From positions 1,302,001 to 1,366,000 of the forward strand of contig NZ_CP094359.1 in the NCBI RefSeq assembly GCF_024396695.1: 64,000 nucleotides of DNA, in the 5' to 3' direction. Shown in pieces: positions 24,895-33,924 of the stretch; positions within the stretch are counted from its first letter, which is position 1; every line of letters begins with the position of its first letter. This DNA is from Acidithiobacillus sp. YTS05. Lineage in GTDB: Bacteria; Pseudomonadota; Gammaproteobacteria; Acidithiobacillales; Acidithiobacillaceae. A program made the translations under genes and the position numbers. The notes below the pieces were generated by a model. That model was not told where the DNA came from and did not search any database. It saw only the letters and a program-made list of their open reading frames with translations.

Positions 24895-25746
24895 TCAGGT
24901 AACTGCGCGCCGGGCTCCGCGCATGAGCAAGGGAAGGAGCAGGCGTTGTAGCATCGGTGGCAGGGCAACCGGCTTCATCAGCATCTTGATTGCCATCTCA
25001 AAGGGATAGTGACGGCGAATCCAGACGCTCAGACGTTTGCGAAAGGCGCGGAAGTCGTTTGGGGTAAAAGTCTGCCCTGGATTGCGCAGTTCAAAGGCGC
25101 AACGAATGGCCAAAAAGCTGTCCTCGAGGTCTGCCTCGGCGGCACGTTGCCACAATCCGCGCAGAATTCGCCAGCGAGAAATTCTTTCCCGCGTCTGGTA
25201 TTCCCGGAAGAAGCGATAAAAGTACTTATAGTGTTGTACCTCGTCGGCGCGGATACGAGCAGCAAGCTCACGTAATACGGGTTCCGGGCTTGCCTGTTGA
25301 ATCATCGTATAAAAACTGGCAGTGCCGGTCTCGACCACGCAACGGGCCGCCATCTCCAGTGCCGGGGTAGGTCCCAGACTTTCGGTCTGGCAGAGCGGGC
25401 CATATTCCGCCACGAATCGTGCGTAGGCGGCCTCCCAATTGAAATCTGGCCAAACTGCCAAAACGTAGGCGCGCAGGGCGCGGCCGTGCTGCACCTCTTC
25501 CTGTTCCCACTGCTCCCGGAGCCACGACTGCGCCTCCAAATTGCTTCCATAATATTCCGCCAGATTGCGAGCGTAGAGGTCCGACAAGGTCTCGACAAAA
25601 GAAGCGCCAGCCAAAAGATAAAACCAGTCATTTTCCTCAGCGATGGCAGCGCACTCTATGCGGTCGAAGGGGATATCTTGTAGAGACCAGCGAGGATGGC
25701 GGGGGTTCTTGGCCATTCGAGGCAGCTCTCCTGTTCTGTCAATCAT
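24895..25746 (-). CDS. Ferritin-like diiron protein
   Basis: A 283-residue helical protein with a full diiron ligand set: Glu52, Glu84-x-x-His87, Glu139 and Glu169-x-x-His172, spaced like a four-helix ferritin/oxygenase bundle. A C-terminal basic and hydrophobic segment (KMLMKPVALPPMLQRLLLPLL) could touch the membrane. I cannot tell whether it is an oxygenase, oxidase or oxygen/peroxide scavenger. The ATG at 25746 overlaps the QueC-like stop (ATGA); an ATG at 25716 with AGGAGAG upstream is an equally good start. Co-transcription with the PP-loop gene may mean a joint modification pathway. Confidence 0.75.
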   Translation of the reverse strand: MIDRTGELPRMAKNPRHPRWSLQDIPFDRIECAAIAEENDWFYLLAGASFVETLSDLYARNLAEYYGSNLEAQSWLREQWEQEEVQHGRALRAYVLAVWPDFNWEAAYARFVAEYGPLCQTESLGPTPALEMAARCVVETGTASFYTMIQQASPEPVLRELAARIRADEVQHYKYFYRFFREYQTRERISRWRILRGLWQRAAEADLEDSFLAIRCAFELRNPGQTFTPNDFRAFRKRLSVWIRRHYPFEMAIKMLMKPVALPPMLQRLLLPLLMRGARRAVT

Positions 25747-26402
25747 TCATTGCGGGCGTACTGGACGTCTACGGACCGCAGGCCAGCGCGACGGAATGCT
25801 TCCCGTCGCTTCAGGCACTGCGGGCAAACGCCACAATGCTGCGCCCTCCCAAGCAGACAACTGTACGATAAATTCCACTCGACGCCCAAGTCCTGACCCA
25901 ATGCCACGACTTCCGCCTTGGTCAATTCTGACAGTGGCAGCAACAGAGTACGTCCCAGCGCTGCCAGACTGTTCCGCAGCGGGGCCAATGTTTCCGCGCG
26001 TGATCCGCTGTCCACCGCGGCGTCATCAGCAGTGATCCCCATGCAGATGTGTGGAATTCCCAAGGCGCCCGCGGCGCTGGCCGCCACGCTGATGGCGATC
26101 AGATTGCGATAGAGCATGGGCACATGGAAGCGATGCGGTCGAAGTTCGCCAAGCGCCTCGCCCAATTCTCCCATAGGTATGCTCCGGGCAGCGATCCCCA
26201 GCTGCCCGCACTGCGCCAGCACCGATCGCCACTCCTGCGCCGCAGCGCGCTGCGCGTAATCCAGAAAAAACGGTTCCGGTGCATAGCCTGCGCGCTGCAG
26301 AAGGCGCAAGAGTGTACTGCTCTCGACTCCACCACTCATCAGCAGGAGTATGCGGCTGCCTCCCGCAAGAGCTGGCAGCAAATGTTGTACTTGGTCTATC
26401 AT
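25743..26402 (-). CDS. QueC-like PP-loop (7-cyano-7-deazaguanine synthase family)
   Basis: A 219-residue N-type ATP pyrophosphatase. The PP-loop reads SGGVESS at 23-29, with Glu where QueC normally has Asp (SGGLDS). LSELTKAEVVALGQDLGV and the C-terminal zinc site SCLLGRAQHCGVCPQCLKRR match the QueC pattern, including four Cys. QueC makes preQ0 for queuosine. The substitution and sparse similarity in the middle suggest a diverged paralogue as much as the canonical enzyme. The ATG at 26402 follows AAGGAG; the frame continues upstream antisense to yciO and is not used. Only 33 bases separate it from the divergent yciO start. Confidence 0.7.
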   Translation of the reverse strand: MIDQVQHLLPALAGGSRILLLMSGGVESSTLLRLLQRAGYAPEPFFLDYAQRAAAQEWRSVLAQCGQLGIAARSIPMGELGEALGELRPHRFHVPMLYRNLIAISVAASAAGALGIPHICMGITADDAAVDSGSRAETLAPLRNSLAALGRTLLLPLSELTKAEVVALGQDLGVEWNLSYSCLLGRAQHCGVCPQCLKRREAFRRAGLRSVDVQYARNE

Positions 26403-26435
26403 GCCGCAGTTTTCTCCTTGCCTATCGAGAACTCT

Positions 26436-27098
26436 TTGACCCTGATATTGGATGTCCATCCGCAAACCCCGCAAGCGCGTCTTCTCCGACAGGCGGCAGA
26501 GCAGGCCCGCGCCGGTGGCCTTCTGGTGTATCCCACCGACACTTGCTACGCGCTGGGATGTTGCATGAGCGCCAAGGCGGCGCAGGAGCGCCTGCGGCAG
26601 ATCCGTCAGCTCGACGTCCATCACGACCTGTCCTTGCTATTTTCCAGTATTTCGCAGCTAACAGAATACGCCAAGCTCGACGATCGCAACTTTGCCATCC
26701 TGAAGCGGGTCTTACCTGGTCCCTTCACCTTTATTTTGCCCGCAACCCACGACGTCCCGCGGCGCCTGGCAGACCCGCGACGGCGCAGCATTGGGGTACG
26801 TGTGCCGGATGCCCCGGTGGTACAGGGGCTCCTTGGCGAGCTGGGAGAACCGCTGATGAGCTCCACTCTGCAGCTTCCCGGTGATTCTCTGCCGTTACAC
26901 GAAGTGCATGAAATCACGGATCGGATCGGTAATCGCGTGGATGTGCTGCTCCGCGCCGAGGACGGCAAAACCCAGTGCTCTACGGTGATTGATCTGAGTG
27001 AGTGGCCGCCACGTCTTCTTCGCCGCGGCCTGGGTGATCCGGATTCTTTGGGAATCGAACTGGCCGATACCGGAAATCCGATCGCAGAAGAGGTATAG
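26436..27098 (+). CDS. yciO: YciO/Sua5-family protein
   Basis: A 220-residue protein of the Sua5-YciO-YrdC fold, which binds RNA or nucleotides; Sua5/YrdC make threonylcarbamoyl-AMP for t6A tRNA. The N-terminus (LDVHPQTPQARLLRQA, GGLLVYPTDTCYALGC) aligns with YciO better than with YrdC. LPGPFTFILPAT and RSIGVRVPDAP are family motifs. No ATG fits: TTG at 26436 gives MTLILDVHPQ and matches the family start; TTG at 26448 is an alternative. It heads the conserved cluster yciO, site-2 protease, trpS, scpA, scpB. Confidence 0.85.
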   Translation: MTLILDVHPQTPQARLLRQAAEQARAGGLLVYPTDTCYALGCCMSAKAAQERLRQIRQLDVHHDLSLLFSSISQLTEYAKLDDRNFAILKRVLPGPFTFILPATHDVPRRLADPRRRSIGVRVPDAPVVQGLLGELGEPLMSSTLQLPGDSLPLHEVHEITDRIGNRVDVLLRAEDGKTQCSTVIDLSEWPPRLLRRGLGDPDSLGIELADTGNPIAEEV

Positions 27099-27105
27099 TC
27101 GGCGC

Positions 27106-27768
27106 ATGAACGATATCGAAAATATTATTCGGCAGATCAGTATCTGGGCGATTCCGGTGCTCTTTGCGATTACCGTGCACGAGGTCGCCCATGGCTGGAT
27201 GGCCTGGAAACGCGGCGATCCCACGGCCATGCTGATGGGTCGCCTGACCCTGAATCCGCTCAAGCACATCGATCCCTTTGGCACGATCCTGCTGCCCGCC
27301 ATGTTGCTGCTGTTCCATTCACCTTTCCTGTTCGGCTACGCCAAACCAGTGCCGGTCAATTTCGCAGGTCTGCGCGATCCCAAGCGCGATATGGTGTTGG
27401 TTGCCATCGCCGGACCTGCCGCCAATCTGATCATGGCAATCTTCTGGACCATGGTCCTCTGGCTGGGGGTGCAGTTGGCAGCTACCGCACCGTACTTTGC
27501 CGAGCCAATGCGGTTGATGGGGCAGGCGGGCATCCTGATCAATGGGGTACTGATTCTGTTCAATCTCATTCCCATTCCGCCCCTCGATGGCGGGCGGGTG
27601 GCGGTGGGCCTCTTGCCCCGCGACGCATCCAATGCCCTAAGCCGGGTCGAGCCTTATGGATTCATCATTCTGATTGTGCTGCTCTTTACCGGGATCCTAT
27701 GGACGGTGCTGGGCCCCGCCTTTACCTGGTTTCAGGGATTCTTTTTTCGGCTGGGAGGGCTGGCATGA
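27106..27768 (+). CDS. Site-2 protease-like M50 metallopeptidase
   Basis: A 220-residue intramembrane zinc protease of the M50 (rhomboid-unrelated) family, minimal class without PDZ domain. The zinc motif HEVAHG (HExxH) lies in the first membrane segment near residue 20, and the third ligand is the Asp of NLIPIPPLDGGRV near residue 153. About six membrane segments are present. The substrate is unknown; this small form sits between yciO and trpS in many Proteobacteria. The stop overlaps the trpS start (ATGA). Confidence 0.9.
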   Translation: MNDIENIIRQISIWAIPVLFAITVHEVAHGWMAWKRGDPTAMLMGRLTLNPLKHIDPFGTILLPAMLLLFHSPFLFGYAKPVPVNFAGLRDPKRDMVLVAIAGPAANLIMAIFWTMVLWLGVQLAATAPYFAEPMRLMGQAGILINGVLILFNLIPIPPLDGGRVAVGLLPRDASNALSRVEPYGFIILIVLLFTGILWTVLGPAFTWFQGFFFRLGGLA

Positions 27769-28964
27769 GCGCAACGGTCGTTTCCGGCATGCGTCCTACG
27801 GGACGCCTGCATCTCGGCCATTACCATGGCGTCTTGAAAAACTGGCTGCGTTTGCAGGAGCAGCACGAGAGCTTTTTCTTTGTCGCCGATCTGCATGCCC
27901 TCACTACCCATTACGAGCATCCAGAGGGTATTCGCCAGTCGACCTGGGATCTGCTGGTCGAATGGCTGGCGGTAGGGCTCGATCCGGAAAAGGCAACGCT
28001 TTTTGTGCAGAGTTGGGTACCCCAGCATGCCGAGTTGGCCCTCCTGCTGGGCATGCTGACGCCTTTGTCCTGGCTGGAGCGGGTGCCCACCTTCAAAGAT
28101 CAGCAGGAGCAGTTGCGCGACCGCGACCTGGCAACCTTCGGATTTTTGGGCTACCCGGCCTTGATGAGCGCCGATATCCTGCTCTATGACGCTGCCTGGG
28201 TGCCGGTCGGTGCCGATCAGGTGGCGCACCTGGAAATCTGTCGCGAACTGGCGCGTCGTTTCAACAGCCTCTATGGCCGCAGCCAGGAGGATAGCGAGGC
28301 ACTCGCAGCAGGCCTGCGCGCCCTCGGCAAAAAAGGCAAGCAGCAATATCAGCGTCTGCTGGAGCGTTTTCAACAGGATGGTGACGGCAGCGCGGTCACG
28401 CAGGCACGCGAACTCCTTGACAGCGCTGCCAGTATCAACGAGGCAACGCGCATCCTGCTGCTTGCCAATCTCGAAGGCAAGGGACGGACGATTCTCAGCG
28501 AACCGCAACCGCTACTGACGGAAGCGGCAAAAATGCCGGGATTGGACGGGCGGAAGATGAGCAAATCTTATGGCAACGCCATCGCCCTGCGCGAAGAGCC
28601 GGAAACAGTGCGCAAAAAACTGCTCACCATGCCCACGGATCCGGCACGGGTGGGGCGCCACGATCCCGGCGACCCGGAGCGCTGCCCGGTCTGGCCGTTG
28701 CACCAGATTTATTCCCATGAGACCACCCGTGCCTGGGTGCAAGAGGGTTGTCGCAGTGCTGGCATTGGCTGCGTGGAGTGCAAGAGCGTACTGGTGGACA
28801 AGGTGTTGGAGGAGCAGGAGCCCATCCGTGCACGCGCCGAGGACTGGGCGGCACGGCCGGAGCGGCTGCGGGAAATTGCTGCGCATGGGGCCGAGAAGGC
28901 ACGAGCCCGCGCCGAGCAGACCTTGATTCGCGTCCGCGAAGTCATGGGGCTGGATGCCGGCTGA
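27765..28964 (+). CDS. trpS: Tryptophanyl-tRNA synthetase
   Basis: Class I aminoacyl-tRNA synthetase charging tRNA-Trp. The 399-residue protein has the ATP motifs GRLHLGHYHG (HIGH type, near residue 15) and KMSKSYGN (KMSKS, near 263), plus FVADLHALTTHY and YPALMSADILLYDAAWVPVGADQ of the Trp pocket. It is about 60 residues longer than E. coli TrpS because of an insertion around 170-230 (KKGKQQYQRLLERFQ and following), a variant known in some Proteobacteria. The start overlaps the M50 stop and the 3' end overlaps scpA by 11 bases. Confidence 0.96.
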   Translation: MSATVVSGMRPTGRLHLGHYHGVLKNWLRLQEQHESFFFVADLHALTTHYEHPEGIRQSTWDLLVEWLAVGLDPEKATLFVQSWVPQHAELALLLGMLTPLSWLERVPTFKDQQEQLRDRDLATFGFLGYPALMSADILLYDAAWVPVGADQVAHLEICRELARRFNSLYGRSQEDSEALAAGLRALGKKGKQQYQRLLERFQQDGDGSAVTQARELLDSAASINEATRILLLANLEGKGRTILSEPQPLLTEAAKMPGLDGRKMSKSYGNAIALREEPETVRKKLLTMPTDPARVGRHDPGDPERCPVWPLHQIYSHETTRAWVQEGCRSAGIGCVECKSVLVDKVLEEQEPIRARAEDWAARPERLREIAAHGAEKARARAEQTLIRVREVMGLDAG

Positions 28965-29736
28965 TCAGGGAGTTGCCTCCGGGGAGGTCATGCCCATCCC
29001 CGAGGGGCTGTATATTCCGCCCGATGCCCTGGAGGTCATTCTCGACCAGTTTTCCGGGCCGCTGGATCTGCTTTTATGGCTCATTCGCCGCAATCGGATG
29101 GATATTCGCGACATTCCTGTCGCGGAAGTCACCCGCCAGTATCTTAGCTACCTGGAGGAGGCTCGGCGGCGACAGCTGGAATTGGCGGCAGATTACCTGT
29201 TGATGGCAGCCTGGCTGGCAGAGATCAAGGCACGCATGCTCTTACCCCTGCCGCCCAGTGAGGAGGGGGAGGCTGAGGATCCGCGCGCCGAGCTCGCACT
29301 GCGCCTGGCCAAGCTCGCCCAGGTGCAGGCGGAAGCCGAGGCGTTGACGACCCTACCGCGGGCCGGCCTGGATTTTCTGCTTCCCACCGCTCTTGCCCAT
29401 GATCCGGTGCCGCTCGTACCGCCCGTGCTTGCCGTATCCCGACTGCCAGAGCTGTTGCGACAGATCGCGCAGCGTCACCGACACAGGCAGGCGCGCGCAC
29501 CAGCGCCGCACTTCGCCTTCGACCTGCGGCAACGCATTCTCGAGGTATTGCAATGCTGTCGTAGCGCCATCCGCCCGCTGCATTTTCATGAAATCCTGCC
29601 GCGGCAACGAGATCGCTTACAAGTAGGACTGAATCTACTGGCCATTCTTGAGCTCTTGCGGCAACAGGCACTGTGCTTGCTCTGGCAAGATGAGGTTTGG
29701 CTGCTGAGTGCCGTCGCCGGGGACGAGAATGTCTGA
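28954..29736 (+). CDS. scpA: Segregation and condensation protein A
   Basis: Kleisin subunit that bridges SMC heads in chromosome condensation. The 260-residue protein contains the N-terminal FSGPLDLLLWLIRRNRMDIRDIPVAEVTRQYL block (in parts, residues 34-66) and a C-terminal winged-helix-like RQRDRLQVGLNLLAILELLRQQAL. The first ATG at 28954 overlaps trpS; a second at 28990 has GGGGAGG, but only two bases away, so the start is open. The gene overlaps scpB, as expected for partners that act in one complex. Confidence 0.92.
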   Translation: MPADQGVASGEVMPIPEGLYIPPDALEVILDQFSGPLDLLLWLIRRNRMDIRDIPVAEVTRQYLSYLEEARRRQLELAADYLLMAAWLAEIKARMLLPLPPSEEGEAEDPRAELALRLAKLAQVQAEAEALTTLPRAGLDFLLPTALAHDPVPLVPPVLAVSRLPELLRQIAQRHRHRQARAPAPHFAFDLRQRILEVLQCCRSAIRPLHFHEILPRQRDRLQVGLNLLAILELLRQQALCLLWQDEVWLLSAVAGDENV

Positions 29737-30250
29737 AGATCCCCTGCGCGATCTCCTCCTGGCGATTCTGCTCTTGCGTACAGAGGGCATAAGCGAGAAA
29801 GACTTGGATGCTTTGCTCGGCAACGACCATCCACAATGGCGGGAAGTGCTGGTCCAACTTGTAGAGACCGGTTGGGGGCCTCTGCAGCTGATCGCGCAGG
29901 GAGGGCAGGTGCAGGCGCGCCTGCATCCGCGGTATCTGTATCTTCTCCAAGAGCTGCAGCTGGAGAAGCCGCGCCCGTTGCGCAAGGTCCTTTTGGAGAC
30001 TCTGGCCATTATCGCCTACCATCAGCCCATCACGCGGCCCGAAATCGAAGATTGGCGCGGCGTTGCTGTGGGCAGTGGCATTCTGCAACAACTACAGGAC
30101 TTTGACTGGATTGAAATCAAGGGGCATCGAGACGGCCCGGGACGACCAGCGCTGTGGGGAACAACGACGGAATTCCTGCGTCATTTTGGTTTGTCTTCCT
30201 TGGCCGAAATGCCTGCGGTGAATCTGGAAAATGCGTTGCCAGAATCATAA
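29729..30250 (+). CDS. scpB: Segregation and condensation protein B
   Basis: Winged-helix dimer that binds ScpA in the SMC-ScpAB condensin. The 173-residue protein has RKVLLETLAIIAYHQPITRPEIEDWRGV (in parts near 94-120) and GHRDGPGRPALWGTT, the strongest ScpB signatures. The ATG at 29729 lies eight bases inside the end of scpA. The protein is at the short end of the family. It is the last gene of the yciO-to-scpB unit; 141 bases follow before sqr. Confidence 0.93.
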   Translation: MSEDPLRDLLLAILLLRTEGISEKDLDALLGNDHPQWREVLVQLVETGWGPLQLIAQGGQVQARLHPRYLYLLQELQLEKPRPLRKVLLETLAIIAYHQPITRPEIEDWRGVAVGSGILQQLQDFDWIEIKGHRDGPGRPALWGTTTEFLRHFGLSSLAEMPAVNLENALPES

Positions 30251-31702
<1,452 letters not shown>

Positions 31703-31724
31703 GGCACGCTGACGTCGCCAGTAT

Positions 31725-31754
31725 CGGCCCCACCAGCTCGGTGGGGCCGTTTTG
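31725..31754 (+). terminator. Strong intrinsic terminator of sqr
   Basis: A perfect 10-bp GC-rich stem (CGGCCCCACC at 31725-31734, GGTGGGGCCG at 31740-31749) with loop AGCTC is followed by TTTTG. It lies 22 bases past the sqr stop. Confidence 0.92.
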
Positions 31755-31775
31755 TTACTGCCGGGAGGCAGCCAA

Positions 31776-32594
31776 ATGGATGAGAAGTTGCAAAAGGTGC
31801 TGGCACGCTATGGCCTCGGCTCGCGCCGGGCTTTGGAAGAATGGATTGCCGCCGGTCGCGTCAGCGTTAATGGGCAGCTTGCCAAACTGGGCGATCGCGT
31901 AGACGCGAACGCGCAAATCCTGGTGGATGGCAAGCCGCTGCAGATTCCCGCCTGGACGCAGGGACGGCTGCGGATCTTGCGCTACCACAAACCGGCTGGG
32001 GAGATCTGCAGTCGGCGTGACCCCGAGGGCCGGCCCTCGGTCTTTGACCGCCTACCACGCCTGCGCGCCAGCCGCTGGGTCTCGATCGGCAGGCTGGATC
32101 TGAATTCCGAGGGTCTGCTCCTCCTCAGCAATGATGGAGATCTGGCCAATCGGCTGATGCATCCGCGCTATGGGCTGCAGCGGGAATATGCGGTGCGTGT
32201 GCTCGGCCGGCTATCGGACCAGCAGATAGACCAACTGCTCAGCGGCGTGGAGCTGGAAGACGGTCCCGCCAAATTTCTGCAGATCGAAGATGCCGGCGGG
32301 GAAGGGGCAAATCACTGGTATCATGTCACGCTGGAGGAGGGCCGCAATCGCGAGGTGCGGCGTATGTTCAGTGCCCTGAATCTGGCGGTGAGCCGTCTGA
32401 TCCGCGTGCGCTATGGTCCTATCGAAATGCCCAGGCATTTGAAGAGTGGGTACTTCGAGGAGTTGCCAGAGGAGGAGCGTGCGGCGCTTTTTGCAGAGAT
32501 CGATTGGCAGGAAAAAGACGACCTACCCGCAAAACACGCGCCGGGGAGCCCTTCTGGTACGGCACGCGGTCGGCGGATGCCACCCCGGCGATGA
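31776..32594 (+). CDS. rluB: 23S rRNA pseudouridine synthase RluB-like
   Basis: A 272-residue RsuA-family pseudouridine synthase. An N-terminal S4 RNA-binding domain (LQKVLARYGLGSRRALEEWIAAGRV, in parts residues 4-30) precedes the catalytic domain with GRLDLNSEGLLLL, whose Asp is the nucleophile, and the LEEGRNREVRRMF motif. Likeness is to RluB, which modifies helix 89 of 23S rRNA; RsuA/RluE/F are alternatives. The ATG follows GGGAGG. The basic, Pro-rich tail (GTARGRRMPPRR) is probably flexible. Its stop overlaps the glycosylase start (ATGA). Confidence 0.9.
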   Translation: MDEKLQKVLARYGLGSRRALEEWIAAGRVSVNGQLAKLGDRVDANAQILVDGKPLQIPAWTQGRLRILRYHKPAGEICSRRDPEGRPSVFDRLPRLRASRWVSIGRLDLNSEGLLLLSNDGDLANRLMHPRYGLQREYAVRVLGRLSDQQIDQLLSGVELEDGPAKFLQIEDAGGEGANHWYHVTLEEGRNREVRRMFSALNLAVSRLIRVRYGPIEMPRHLKSGYFEELPEEERAALFAEIDWQEKDDLPAKHAPGSPSGTARGRRMPPRR

Positions 32595-33283
32595 CGGCTT
32601 CGGTAAACGATTGGCAATGGCTGTACCGTCAATTGCTGGATCGTTGGGGAGTGCAACACTGGTGGCCTGCCAAAACACCCTTCGAGGTAATGGTCGGTGC
32701 CATCCTGACGCAGAATACGGCGTGGTCGAATGTGGAGAAGGCGATTGCCCGCTTGCAGGCTGCCGACCTGATGGGCGTCGAGAAGATTCTCGCCAGCAAT
32801 GACGCGAATCTGGAGTCCTGTCTGCATCCCTCCGGCTATTATCGGGTAAAGGCTCGCCGCCTGCGGGCCCTGTGTGCCTTTTTGCAGGAAGAGGGCTGTG
32901 CCGAACTGCCGGAATCCCTGCGGGAGAGAGGGGCTCTTGCCAATTTGCGCAGGAAATTGCTGCAGGTGCATGGGGTCGGGGAGGAAACCGCCGACTCCAT
33001 TCTGCTCTACGCGCTCCAACTGCCGATCATGGTTGTCGATGCCTATACCAAGCGCATCGCCAGCCGTCTGGGCTGGTGCACAGAGCGGGTGACGTACGCA
33101 GAGTTACAGCGGGACATCGAGTCGGCTCTGGTACCTGGCGATGTCGCAATGCGCAATGAATTACACGCCTTGCTTGTGGAACTGGGCAAAAATATTTGTC
33201 GACCGCGCCGCCCATTTTGCAGCCAATGTCCGTTACGCAGACGTTGTGCCTATGGAGCCGGTCAGGAGCGGCCGGGTAACTGA
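32591..33283 (+). CDS. Endonuclease III-superfamily DNA glycosylase (MagIII-like)
   Basis: A 230-residue helix-hairpin-helix glycosylase with a C-terminal 4Fe-4S site (Cys-x6-Cys-x2-Cys-x5-Cys in CRPRRPFCSQCPLRRRC). The HhH motif reads VHGVGEETAD: position 132 is Glu where bifunctional Nth has its catalytic Lys, while the catalytic Asp150 (VVDAYTKR) is kept. This predicts a monofunctional glycosylase, as in the H. pylori MagIII group that removes 3-methyladenine. ILTQNTAWSNVEKAI also fits that group. Its 3' end overlaps convergent hflD by 22 bases. Confidence 0.85.
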   Translation: MTASVNDWQWLYRQLLDRWGVQHWWPAKTPFEVMVGAILTQNTAWSNVEKAIARLQAADLMGVEKILASNDANLESCLHPSGYYRVKARRLRALCAFLQEEGCAELPESLRERGALANLRRKLLQVHGVGEETADSILLYALQLPIMVVDAYTKRIASRLGWCTERVTYAELQRDIESALVPGDVAMRNELHALLVELGKNICRPRRPFCSQCPLRRRCAYGAGQERPGN

Positions 33284-33924
33284 CGCAGGTAGTCGCGGCT
33301 GCATTCGCAGAGTTTTCCCCGTTCGAGCAGCGTGCTCCAGATCCTGCCTCCCGCCTGACGCCACAGCACGCCGGCACGGATTCCCCCGAGGAGAAGGGTG
33401 CGAATGCGGGCGGTATCTTCGTCGCGGGTGAGAAAACGGCTTTCGCCGGACACAATGATGCGCGGCGAGAGGGTACCGATACCCTCGGCATAGGTGTCGG
33501 CCAGACCGGCCAGGACACTGGGATGCAGCAGCTCGCCAAAATGATCGACTTGGCGTCGCGCCTGCTCTATGCCCCGTTGCACGCGATCCAGGGCCTTTGG
33601 CTGCGCCAGCAGGCGGCCGCTCAACTTGGCTAGCGAGAGGGTATAGCGCAAGAGTTCTGCTTCCTCCGCCTGTGCCGGACCCCGATGCAGCAATGGGCAG
33701 AGGGCCTGCAGGGCGCGCTGCAATCCTTCAAGGCCTGCCAGGGCAGCAATGCTGTCCTGCGCGTCGATCGCCAAAATGCTCTGCACGCTGAGCAGCAACA
33801 GGTGATTATCGCTACGTCCGCGCCGCGCTGCTTCCTGCACCTCGAGCGCAGCACGGAGCATTCCTGCCAGGGCGAGACAGCGATCAGGTAGACGTTGTGC
33901 TGCGGGTAAAAACTGGGAGATCAA
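33262..33924 (-). CDS. hflD: HflD-like protein
   Basis: A 220-residue all-helical protein of the HflD family, known in E. coli as a peripheral membrane regulator of lambda lysogenization that binds CII. Its cellular role is unclear. Motifs are QSILAIDAQD(S), RYTLSLAKLSG and the C-terminal RAGVLWRQAGGRIWSTLLERGKL region, close to the family pattern. It starts with TTG overlapping the glnD stop (TTGA at 33921-33924). In many gammaproteobacteria hflD lies between mnmA and purB; here it is translationally coupled to glnD instead. Confidence 0.85.
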   Translation of the reverse strand: MISQFLPAAQRLPDRCLALAGMLRAALEVQEAARRGRSDNHLLLLSVQSILAIDAQDSIAALAGLEGLQRALQALCPLLHRGPAQAEEAELLRYTLSLAKLSGRLLAQPKALDRVQRGIEQARRQVDHFGELLHPSVLAGLADTYAEGIGTLSPRIIVSGESRFLTRDEDTARIRTLLLGGIRAGVLWRQAGGRIWSTLLERGKLCECSRDYLRQLPGRS

